In this document: piece by piece, positions 1-7,275 of the stretch
Numbering within the stretch: the first letter of the stretch is position 1
Layout: the number at the start of each line of letters is the position of its first letter
From: CAMEON01 sp963609805
Lineage (GTDB): Bacteria; Bacillota; Clostridia; Oscillospirales; CAG-272
DNA length: 17,513 nt
Direction of reading: 5' to 3'
Assembly: GCA_963609805.1 (NCBI GenBank)
Contig: CAVDLN010000029.1
Span: 1-17,513, forward strand
Program-made: the position numbers and the translations under genes
Notes under the pieces: model-generated
Databases searched by the model: none
What the model saw: the letters and a program-made list of their open reading frames with translations, nothing else
Told to the model about the DNA's origin: nothing

Positions 1-60
1 GTACCATCTGTTGATACTGACGGTTGACAGGCGTGTTCTGTTTCTGCCTTCATGAGAAAA

Positions 61-109
61 AAATAAGGGGTACATCCGACCGGCCGGCGGTTGGATGTAC
101 CCCTTTTTT
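61..109 (-). terminator. Strong intrinsic terminator after the secreted glycoside-hydrolase-like gene
   Basis: A 13-bp perfect outer stem (65-77 with 93-105) continues inward through 78-82/88-92 to a 5-base loop. It is followed on the minus strand by a U-rich run (from the A-rich 57-66 on the plus strand). It lies 17 bp beyond the stop codon at 126. The plus-strand right arm is also followed by six T, so the hairpin could end transcription in both directions. Positions 1-60 hold no gene I can support. Confidence 0.85.
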
Positions 110-125
110 GGCACATAAGTCTTTT

Positions 126-3100
126 TTACTTTTGCTGCGGTCTTGCGCTGCTTCTTTCGGATTTGCCGCTTCTGCGTTTTCCGGCAGATCGGAACGCAGG
201 GGCGGAGGCCGCGGCGGCCGCGGCGATGACCGTCGCGAGAAGGGAAGCCGACGAGCGGCAGCCGCAGTTCATTTCCTCCTCCGTCGCGGTATCTTCGGAT
301 TGCACGTCGGTATCGGTTGACTGATTAACCTCTGTGACGGTTTCCGTGTCGACCTCTCCGGGTGCCGCCGAGAAAACATACTTGAAGCGTCCTCCGGGCG
401 CCGTGTCTCCGCTGGAATAGAAATCCATTATGTCTCCGTCCTTCTGCGCATTGTCGCTCCATTTGAACGACAGCGTGAAGGTACTGCTCTCAAGCCCCAC
501 CGCGGCGCGGGGGATCGTGATTACCAGCTCGTCACCCGTTACGGTATAGGCAAGACTGCAAACTGTCTCAAAATCCCATCCGTCTTTAAATCTTTCCAGT
601 GTTGCCGTACCGTTTTGCGGACTTGTACGGTTGACTATATACTCAAAAGTTTCCCATCCCTGTTCGCTTTCTCCAATGTCCAAGAGGAGGCGCATCCACG
701 CCGGATCGGTTTCCGGAGAGAGATCCTGCGCTGTGCGGACATAGAAGTAAAGGTTGTCTTGATCGTATGTGACACGGGATTCCACAATGTCGTTGCGTCC
801 GGTTGTGTTCTCGTAATGATACCCACGGTATCCGTCGGCGTTCCGTTTCAGTGTGTTTCCTGCGTAACTGCGGAAAACAGGGGTCACGCTGCTCCAATCA
901 ATCGCTGTGCCGACATCAATGCCGGTGCTGGGAGATTCCGGCGAAGCGACGCCCTTGAACCGACGTATGTAGGATACCATCTGATAGTAGAAGTGATCCT
1001 TCAGAATACCGGTTGACGGTTCGATGTCACGGGAATAGCCGTCCAGTGCGTTGTCCGGAATTGCATTGGGATCGCCCCACATTTCGCGGGTTCTTCCGGC
1101 TTCCCATTCATTCCATCCGGTAATGTAAATGAAGGTGGGGTCAACAGAAAGAGCGTATTCCCACTGTTCTGCAAAATTCAGGCCGTGCGTGATGGCGTAT
1201 TCGCTGCTGTCCGGGCCGTTCGCGTTTGTGTAGCCGCGCCCGAATACCTGCTCTCCGGCATTCATGGCGGTCAGACCCTTTTCGGCTGACCAGTTTTGGG
1301 CTACGCACACGCACATTTCCTCAACCGTATCCGTGCCCTTCAGCATCATCTTTTCCTGCGGATAGACGGAAATCCACTTCCATGCCGTGTAGCGTTTGGC
1401 ATCGCCGGTCGGCACGAATTTAACACCCTCGCTGTCTCCGTGCGGCAGGATCAAATCTCCTTCGGTGGTGTAGCTCGGGTCAATTACACGGAACGTGAAG
1501 AAATTCATGGCATCGGTTCGCTTCTTTGAGCGGAGCATGCTGGGATTTCCGAGCAGGAGCGGCTTTCCCTCCCAGTAAAACCACAAATCCTGGTACAGTC
1601 CTTTGGAATATATCTTATCGTACAGCTCGATAATCTGCTCTGCCGTCTGATCCGAATAGTACATATTGAGCATAGCGGAAATCTGCGGTGTTTTGACGCC
1701 GTCCGCACGTGCCTCGGCCCAAACCTCGCAGAGCGTCAATATGGCGTCAATGTAGTTTTCGGTTCCGTTGGTGTTGTCAAAGAATACAACATCCACGCCT
1801 GCGTCTGCAAGAAGCTCCGCGTGTTTGCGCAGAACCCAGCGGTCTATGCCGTTGTTGTAATAGCCGAACAGCGGTTCATTCCAAAAGCAGGTTGTGGCAC
1901 CGTCCCATGCAGGATGATCATAGTCACGGATGGCCTCCGGATACTTGGCGGCGATTTCGCTGACGTTTACGACTTTGCTCTGCATCTTTGAAAGTGACGA
2001 GTGCCATGTGTGGTAAAATATACCGACATACTTGCCCTCACGAATACCGCCGGCCGATTCGCTGTCCGGAAGAACGCGCCCCAACCCGTCGGTTGCCGCC
2101 CAGTTGCCGGAGTAAACAAAGCTTTGCTCCTCCGATTCAGACAGAGAGGCGAAGGAAATATCGGTACCGGTCAAACGGCTGACGAGGGACAGCCCGCAGG
2201 CGGATGTATGCAGGTATGTGACGGAGTTTTCCGATTTTTCCTCACGCATCCCGACAGAGACACTGCCGGATGTGCCTGAGAGAACCAGCAGGTATTCGCA
2301 GGCTTTGTAATTGCCTGAGAGTGATACCCAGCTTCCCCGCTTGATTCCTGTCGGCGTAACGGAGGCAACCGGCTGCTCCGCTATGCTCAAGGCATAATTT
2401 CCTGCCCATTTATACAGGGAGAGCGTCATGCTCCCCCCTTCGGCGGGAACGGCGGAAACATATACCTCGCAGCCTGTGAAATCCGAAGCGGCGTTGAAAC
2501 GAATGCCATAGGTGTCATCTTTTTCCAGCGCATACGATACCGTCTCGCCGGACGGATACAGATCTCCGGCGGTCGGCTCGATTCCCTCCGCATCCGGTTG
2601 CACGGGGCTCAGCGGCAGCAGCGCGTTTTCCGCCTCCCCGCAGCAGGTCAGCGTGATGCGGGCACAGGAGGAAACCTCCGTATCATCGGCATAGTTGCGG
2701 GCACGGGACGACGCACCGACCAGTGACCAAAAGCCCACTTCCTCCGAAGCGGAGTCCGATGTGTTGATGATGTAGAGCAGATATTCGCCTGCCGGATAGG
2801 TTCCGTCAGCCGTCATGCGCAGGGTTGAGTTGTCCGTAAAATCGCGGAATTCCTTTGAGTCGATCGGGTTACCCGAACGGGTTGTGTCGTAGGAGGCATT
2901 CCAGGGGAAGAGAAGAAACATCAGGGAGCCGATATTGTTGTTCCAGCTTGCGCCCAACAGGGAAATTTCCGAAAACGGCACTGCCGTACGGAATTGTACG
3001 GCGTATGTGCCACTGACCTGTGTGGCAGAGCTTTCCATACCGGCGTCAAACAGGTCAACAGCCGCCGTTTTGCTCAAGCCTTTATCCGCATTGTCAGCGG

Positions 3101-3191
3101 AGGCGGGAAGGGGAAAAATCGGGAAAGCGGATGCCGTCAGCAGGCATGCGGCGAGAAACGGGGACAGACGGAACTTCCTGAACTTATGCAT
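126..3191 (-). CDS. Secreted GH71/99-like glycoside hydrolase with C-terminal CBM9-like domain and Cys-Gly-Cys tail
   Basis: Protein of 1021 aa, probably an extracellular glycan-active enzyme; the substrate is unknown. Residues 1-32 form a signal peptide (basic start, hydrophobic core, ASA cleavage-like site). Residues 33-365 look like two beta-sandwich modules of no family I can name. Residues about 385-745 resemble the GH71/99-type barrel: an opening GKYVGIFYHTWH strand, the segment ADAGVDVVFFDNT (463-473) and GWNEWEAG (692-699), whose Glu residues are the best catalytic candidates. Residues about 760-945 resemble a CBM9-like sugar-binding domain. An acidic Thr/Glu linker (946-973) leads to NCGC, a hydrophobic Ala-rich stretch (983-1000) and a basic end, like a membrane or wall anchor. 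The ATG at 3191 follows an AAAGGA site and gives the signal peptide. The family call is by motif only, so the exact GH family is uncertain. Confidence 0.75.
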   Translation of the reverse strand: MHKFRKFRLSPFLAACLLTASAFPIFPLPASADNADKGLSKTAAVDLFDAGMESSATQVSGTYAVQFRTAVPFSEISLLGASWNNNIGSLMFLLFPWNASYDTTRSGNPIDSKEFRDFTDNSTLRMTADGTYPAGEYLLYIINTSDSASEEVGFWSLVGASSRARNYADDTEVSSCARITLTCCGEAENALLPLSPVQPDAEGIEPTAGDLYPSGETVSYALEKDDTYGIRFNAASDFTGCEVYVSAVPAEGGSMTLSLYKWAGNYALSIAEQPVASVTPTGIKRGSWVSLSGNYKACEYLLVLSGTSGSVSVGMREEKSENSVTYLHTSACGLSLVSRLTGTDISFASLSESEEQSFVYSGNWAATDGLGRVLPDSESAGGIREGKYVGIFYHTWHSSLSKMQSKVVNVSEIAAKYPEAIRDYDHPAWDGATTCFWNEPLFGYYNNGIDRWVLRKHAELLADAGVDVVFFDNTNGTENYIDAILTLCEVWAEARADGVKTPQISAMLNMYYSDQTAEQIIELYDKIYSKGLYQDLWFYWEGKPLLLGNPSMLRSKKRTDAMNFFTFRVIDPSYTTEGDLILPHGDSEGVKFVPTGDAKRYTAWKWISVYPQEKMMLKGTDTVEEMCVCVAQNWSAEKGLTAMNAGEQVFGRGYTNANGPDSSEYAITHGLNFAEQWEYALSVDPTFIYITGWNEWEAGRTREMWGDPNAIPDNALDGYSRDIEPSTGILKDHFYYQMVSYIRRFKGVASPESPSTGIDVGTAIDWSSVTPVFRSYAGNTLKRNADGYRGYHYENTTGRNDIVESRVTYDQDNLYFYVRTAQDLSPETDPAWMRLLLDIGESEQGWETFEYIVNRTSPQNGTATLERFKDGWDFETVCSLAYTVTGDELVITIPRAAVGLESSTFTLSFKWSDNAQKDGDIMDFYSSGDTAPGGRFKYVFSAAPGEVDTETVTEVNQSTDTDVQSEDTATEEEMNCGCRSSASLLATVIAAAAAASAPAFRSAGKRRSGKSERSSARPQQK

Positions 3192-3244
3192 GGCTTTTTC
3201 CTTTCTGCGGGAAGATAGATAGAAGACAGTAAGGCTACGCGGTT

Positions 3245-3273
3245 ATTGTAGCATGTTTTCGTCGGTATGTCAA
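3245..3273 (-). promoter_or_regulatory. Housekeeping promoter for the secreted glycoside-hydrolase-like gene
   Basis: On the minus strand the -35 is TTGACA (3268-3273), followed by exactly 17 bp and -10 TACAAT (3245-3250), preceded by TG for an extended -10. This would start transcription near 3238 and leave a short leader of about 45 nt before the ATG at 3191. It is back-to-back with the plus-strand promoter at 3292-3320; the two -35 boxes are only 18 bp apart. Confidence 0.85.
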
Positions 3274-3291
3274 TAATACGGTGACGAACTC

Positions 3292-3320
3292 TTGACGATT
3301 TGGCTGATTTGTGGTATACT
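3292..3320 (+). promoter_or_regulatory. Housekeeping promoter for the HAD / DUF4091 / MATE operon
   Basis: TTGACG (3292-3297), 17 bp, then TATACT (3315-3320) with TGG directly before the -10. Transcription would start near 3327. This excludes the upstream TTG at 3300 as the start of the HAD gene and supports the ATG at 3375. With the divergent promoter at 3245-3273 it forms a compact intergenic control region. Confidence 0.85.
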
Positions 3321-3374
3321 GAACCCGGCTTCCGCACAAAAGACAATGAGGCGGAACCGGAAAAGACGGATTAT

Positions 3375-4070
3375 ATGATAAAGAGCCAATGTCCCGTTAA
3401 ACTGATAATATTTGATTTGGACGGAACGACCGCGGATACCTTGAACGGCATTACCGCAGCCATCAACCGTGCATTGACCGCCTGCGGACTTCCGACACAT
3501 TCCCGGGAGGGAGTACGCCGTTTTGTCAATTACGGCACACGTCAATTTGTACTGGAGGCTGTTCCGGAAGCCAGGCGAGGCGACAATGTCCTGCTGTCAC
3601 GCGTCACGGAACTGTATCTGGAGGCATACGGTGACACATATACCATGACGGAGGTGTACCCAGGGCTGCCGGAACTGCTTGCAAAACTGCAAAGACACAC
3701 GCTGCTGGCGATGAACTCCAACAAGCAGGATGAGTTTGTCGGGAAGCTGGCAGAACAGCTGTATGCGCCCGGTACATTCATAGCGGCCGAGGGATTTCGC
3801 TCCGACCGGCCGGGAAAACCGGATCCGTCAGCCGCGCTTGATATTTTGCAAAAGGCGGAGGCGATATACGGAAAGCCCGTTGCACCCGGTGACTGCGTAT
3901 ATATCGGCGACAGCGATATTGATTACATGACGGCCTGCAACGCGGGAATGCGGCCGCTCAGCGTTTCGTGGGGGTATCGCCCATACGAATTTCTTCGGGA
4001 ACTCGGAGAGCAGCCGGTAGCCGCAACACCCGAGGAACTTTCGCACATCCTGTCCGAAATGGGAATATAA
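3375..4070 (+). CDS. HAD-superfamily hydrolase, phosphoglycolate-phosphatase-like
   Basis: A 231-aa cytoplasmic phosphatase of the haloacid dehalogenase superfamily. Motif I is FDLDGT with nucleophile D14 and D16; motif II is around MNSNK (113-117); the motif III lysine is in GKPDP (147-151); motif IV is YIGDSDIDY (176-184) with the Mg-binding acids. The helical cap between motifs I and II (about 20-95) is the C1 type of Gph/PGP proteins, and the length is normal. The frame is open upstream to a TTG at 3300, but that codon lies inside the promoter, so ATG 3375 is chosen; its ribosome site is weak. It is the first gene of a three-gene plus-strand unit, 37 bp before the DUF4091 gene. It may dephosphorylate a sugar phosphate, but the substrate cannot be read from sequence. 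Confidence 0.85.
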   Translation: MIKSQCPVKLIIFDLDGTTADTLNGITAAINRALTACGLPTHSREGVRRFVNYGTRQFVLEAVPEARRGDNVLLSRVTELYLEAYGDTYTMTEVYPGLPELLAKLQRHTLLAMNSNKQDEFVGKLAEQLYAPGTFIAAEGFRSDRPGKPDPSAALDILQKAEAIYGKPVAPGDCVYIGDSDIDYMTACNAGMRPLSVSWGYRPYEFLRELGEQPVAATPEELSHILSEMGI

Positions 4071-4107
4071 GGGAACAAACAGTTCAAAAGAAAGAAAGGA
4101 ACCGAGT

Positions 4108-5775
4108 ATGTATCAGGCAAAAATTGTATCCTCTCTCGAAAAAGCATTCCTTGACAGTGACATTAACAGCTTCAGCGCATTTTCCTCCGCCCGAATGCTG
4201 AAGAATCAGCGTCTTTCCTTTCAGTTGCTGTACACGCTGGATGCTCCGGACGACCCGTTTCACACTATTCTTGCTTTGACCGTTGACGGCGCATTTTCAT
4301 CCTGTACGACGGTTCGCACGGTGGAATTGGAACCCGTCGTTTATCCTGCCCCCGCCGAGGTGCTGGCTGTGGATTCCAATTACCTGCGGGGTGAGCCCGG
4401 ACTGTATCCGGACTGGCTGAGACCTCTGCACTACGGCAGCTCCGTGCATGTTCTGCGCGGTCAGCTGCATGCCGTATGGATTCAGCTGGATCCCTGCGAC
4501 ACGGTGGCAGCCGGAACGTATCCCGTTACGGTAAGCCTGAAGAGCGGGGATGAGGTGCGTGCGTCGGCAACACTGACGGTTGAGGTATTGGACGCCGACC
4601 TTCCGGAGCAGACCATGAAGGTTACGCAGTGGTTTCACTGCGACTGCCTTGCAAACTACTACAATTGTGAGCCGTGGTCGGAGAGGCACTGGCAGATTGT
4701 GGAAAATTTTGCACGTACCGCTGTGAGGAACGGAATCAATCTGCTGCTTACACCCCTCTTTACTCCTCCGCTGGATACCGCGGTCGGCGGCGAGCGCACA
4801 ACGGTGCAGCTGCTGGAGGTAAATGTCTCGAACGGCGTTTACAGCTTCGGCTTTGACAGGTTGGATCGCTGGATCGATATGTGCGATCGCGCGGGGGTGA
4901 AGTTCTTCGAGATTTCCCATCTCTTCACGCAGTGGGGAGCCGGACACGCGCCCAAGGTTATGGCGACTGTTGACGGGGAGTACAGGCGTATTTTCGGTTG
5001 GGATACCGATGCGACAGGGGAGGAGTATACACGCTTCCTGCGCACCATGATTCCCGCATTCCTCGCGCACATGAGGGCGCGCGGCGATGATTCCCGCTGC
5101 TTGTTCCACATTTCCGACGAGCCGTCCGGGGATCAATTGGCGCAGTACAGCCGATCCAAGGCGGTTGTGGCCGATTTGCTGGAAGGGTATACCATCATGG
5201 ATGCGCTGTCCAATTATGATTTCTACGAGCAGGGAGTTGTTGCAACGCCGATCCCGTCCAATGACCATATTGAGCCCTTCATACGCGGAGGCGTTCCGGG
5301 GCTGTGGACGTACTATTGCTGCGGCCAGTGCGTGAACGTCAGCAACAGACTGATTGCCATGCCTTCATGGCGCAACCGCTCCATCGGGATGCAGTTTTAC
5401 AAGTACGATATAGCGGGATTTCTGCAGTGGGGCTATAATTTCTACAACAACATGCAGTCCGTGAATACGGTCGATCCGTACAGCGATGCCAGCGGTGAAT
5501 ACTGGGTCCCCGCAGGTGATACCTTCTCGGTTTATCCCGCACAGGATGGCACGGCCTATGAATCTCTCCGGCTGGTCGTGTTCCACGAAGCCCTGGAGGA
5601 TGTGCGCGCCATGAAGCTGTGCGAATCCTTCTACGGGAAGGAGCGCGTGGTGGCCGAGATGGAAAAGGTATTCGGAAAGCCGATAACATTCTCAACCTGT
5701 GCGGCATCCGCCGCCGAAATGCTTGCTGTCCGTGCCCGCATAGACGAGCTGATAAAAGAGGTGGTCGGAAAGTAA
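4108..5775 (+). CDS. DUF4091 / GH123-like putative glycosidase, cytoplasmic
   Basis: A 555-aa protein with no signal peptide. It has an N-terminal beta-sandwich (about 1-165), then a TIM-barrel-like domain with typical DUF4091 landmarks: VTQWFHCDCLANYY (172-185), FEISHLFTQWGAGHAP (267-282) and HISDEP (334-339). In GH123 beta-N-acetylgalactosaminidases the neighbouring Asp-Glu pair is catalytic through substrate-assisted cleavage; here the candidate pair is D337/E338. The C-terminal part keeps the DUF4091 pattern LRLVVFHEALEDVRAMKLCE (487-506). ATG 4108 has an AAAGGAA site 7 to 13 bases upstream. The lack of a signal peptide, while a divergent neighbour is secreted, suggests it acts on imported oligosaccharides or glycoconjugate fragments. 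That division of labour is inference. Confidence is high for the family and low for the substrate. Confidence 0.8.
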   Translation: MYQAKIVSSLEKAFLDSDINSFSAFSSARMLKNQRLSFQLLYTLDAPDDPFHTILALTVDGAFSSCTTVRTVELEPVVYPAPAEVLAVDSNYLRGEPGLYPDWLRPLHYGSSVHVLRGQLHAVWIQLDPCDTVAAGTYPVTVSLKSGDEVRASATLTVEVLDADLPEQTMKVTQWFHCDCLANYYNCEPWSERHWQIVENFARTAVRNGINLLLTPLFTPPLDTAVGGERTTVQLLEVNVSNGVYSFGFDRLDRWIDMCDRAGVKFFEISHLFTQWGAGHAPKVMATVDGEYRRIFGWDTDATGEEYTRFLRTMIPAFLAHMRARGDDSRCLFHISDEPSGDQLAQYSRSKAVVADLLEGYTIMDALSNYDFYEQGVVATPIPSNDHIEPFIRGGVPGLWTYYCCGQCVNVSNRLIAMPSWRNRSIGMQFYKYDIAGFLQWGYNFYNNMQSVNTVDPYSDASGEYWVPAGDTFSVYPAQDGTAYESLRLVVFHEALEDVRAMKLCESFYGKERVVAEMEKVFGKPITFSTCAASAAEMLAVRARIDELIKEVVGK

Positions 5776-5862
5776 AAGTACGCCAATCGGAGCCGCTTGC
5801 CGGAAATGCTCCGTGTTGCAAACAATCACATGCGGCGCGGAAAGAATGTGAGGAGACGAATC

Positions 5863-7143
5863 ATGAGAAAGAGAATATCAGAATTGAAATCATTCAACTG
5901 GCGATTATGGATAGCTCTTTGCGCGATGGCCCTGATTCCCGCTGTCTATCAGACTGTCAAGACATTTTTGATTTCTTCGGGAGGATCAGCCGACGTTTTT
6001 GACATCATCGGGCAGATGGAGTGGTTCGATTTAATCAACGAAACCCTGCAGGCGTTTCTGATTGTGTCTCTGTACTCTGTTCTGAACAAAATTTTCAAGA
6101 ATAGCAAAGGTGACTTTGCGGCAGCCACTTTCAAGACGGGACTCTGCGCTTTTCTTCTATACACACTCTTTTCGGCAGGCGTTCTGATTTACGGGTCGGT
6201 ACTCATCGACGCCATGAATCCGGGCAAAATCGATTTGGCCGTCACTGCCGCATACCTGCGCCTTGAAACGGTGGCATTTATGACCGGCATCATTGTCAGC
6301 TTTGCCAATGTGGTATTCGTTGTCATCGGAAAAGATAAAAACGTGTATATTTTCCTCGGCATCCGCACGGGGCTGTCATTGATTGCCGATTTCCTTCTGA
6401 TTCCGCATTTCGGCGTTTACGGCGTGGCAATTTCCAACATTATTGCAAACACGCTTCTGTCGGCAGTTTGCATCCTGCTTCTTTACCGACAGGGATACAT
6501 CCGCTTCCGATGGTTCGGAAGATCGGATGGTGCGATGTTCCGCGAATGGTGCAGGACAGGTTTTTTTCGGGACTCCAGCAATTCATCGATAACTTTATCT
6601 ACGCCGTTATGGTCTGCAAGATGGTGAATAATGGTTGCCGAGCAGGGAAACTACTGGATAGCAAATAATTTCATCTGGGGCAGGCTGCTGATTCCGATCT
6701 CCGCTTTGGGCGAAGTCATCCGTTCTGACTGCAAGGAGGGGTACGGGAATCTGCGGCAATTCAACTATTATTTCATTGCTGCCGCAAGTGTAGTGCTATG
6801 GGCGGTCACCATTCCGGCTTGGACTCCGTTTTTCCGTTATGCGCAGAACCTCGAAAACGCAGACGAGATTTTTGCAATTGTTATCAAACTTGCACCGTTC
6901 TATATCGCATATGCGGGGTGTGTAATCATCGACAATATTTTCATCGGCCTTGGCAGGACAGGATACAACGCCGTCAATTCACTGATTATCAACCTCGGCT
7001 ATTACGCTATTTTCTATGTCCTGTACCGAACAGATGCCATCATGTTTGACATGAATACGATTATTTTGATGTTCGGCTTCGGCATGGTCGTGCATTATGT
7101 GATTTCTCTCCTACAGGAGAAGATGATTTTAAGGAAACGCTGA
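5863..7143 (+). pseudogene. MATE-family multidrug/organic cation transporter, interrupted by two compensating frameshifts
   Basis: An integral membrane transporter of the MATE/polysaccharide-flippase superfamily, about 426 aa when repaired. ATG 5863 follows an AGGAGA site by six bases; upstream Met codons in frame lack one. The first reading-frame segment (5863 to about 6567) encodes hydrophobic helices including SLIADFLLIPHFGVYGVAIS, typical of the family. At a T7 run (6561-6567) the frame is lost and would stop at 6625-6627. The frame one base back then encodes the expected continuation (SGLQQFIDNFIYAVMVCKMVN) from 6567 to about 6629. After one extra base near 6627-6631 the original frame resumes with MVAEQGNYWIANNFIWG and runs to TGA at 7141-7143. 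It is the last gene of the unit that starts at 3375. It is either a sequencing artefact, a real allele with compensating indels, or a recent pseudogene. Confidence 0.8.
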
Positions 7144-7192
7144 TTTAATGCATCGACGCGCAATTCCGATGGCACAATTGCGCGTCGATGCC
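7141..7192 (+). repeat. Short palindromic repeat, relative of the 10943-11119 element; probable terminator of the transporter operon
   Basis: A perfect 16-bp inverted repeat (7150-7165 with 7176-7191) around a 10-base loop, followed by CTTTAT. It begins with CTGATTTAATGCATC (7140-7154), which matches the outer end of the element at 10943-11119 (CTGATTTAAGGCATC on its minus strand). The TGA inside this shared end is the stop codon of the transporter gene. It also shares the block AATTCCGATG followed by CAATTGCGC with the longer copy. Confidence 0.75.
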
Positions 7193-7210
7193 TTTATACA
7201 ATCCATATAA

Positions 7211-7257
7211 CAAAAGAGGGCACAGGGGCTCATCACGCGGATGAGATTCCCTGCGCC
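7211..7257 (-). terminator. Intrinsic terminator after mgtE
   Basis: The outer arms 7219-7227 and 7249-7257 pair with one mismatch, and the inner arms 7229-7234 and 7240-7245 pair fully. The hairpin is followed on the minus strand by CTCTTTTG. It sits about 20 bp past the mgtE stop. With the 7150-7191 palindrome it separates the converging plus-strand transporter operon from mgtE. Confidence 0.8.
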
Positions 7258-7275
7258 TTTCTGGCTAAACGGCAA

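Noticed and set aside
24..320. Short plus-strand frames over the start of the window
   Set aside because: They cross the terminator hairpin and then lie antisense to the Ala-rich tail of the secreted protein. A minus-strand ATG at 53 leading off the left edge has no ribosome site, so no gene is called in 1-60.
4297..5268. Open frame of 323 codons on the minus strand opposite the DUF4091 gene
   Set aside because: It is a shadow of a well-supported coding frame; there is no start signal and no family features.
6561..6567. Programmed -1 frameshift site in the transporter gene
   Set aside because: The T7 heptamer is in phase, but a second shift in the other direction 60 bases later is needed for the protein. 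A pair of indel errors or mutations is far simpler.
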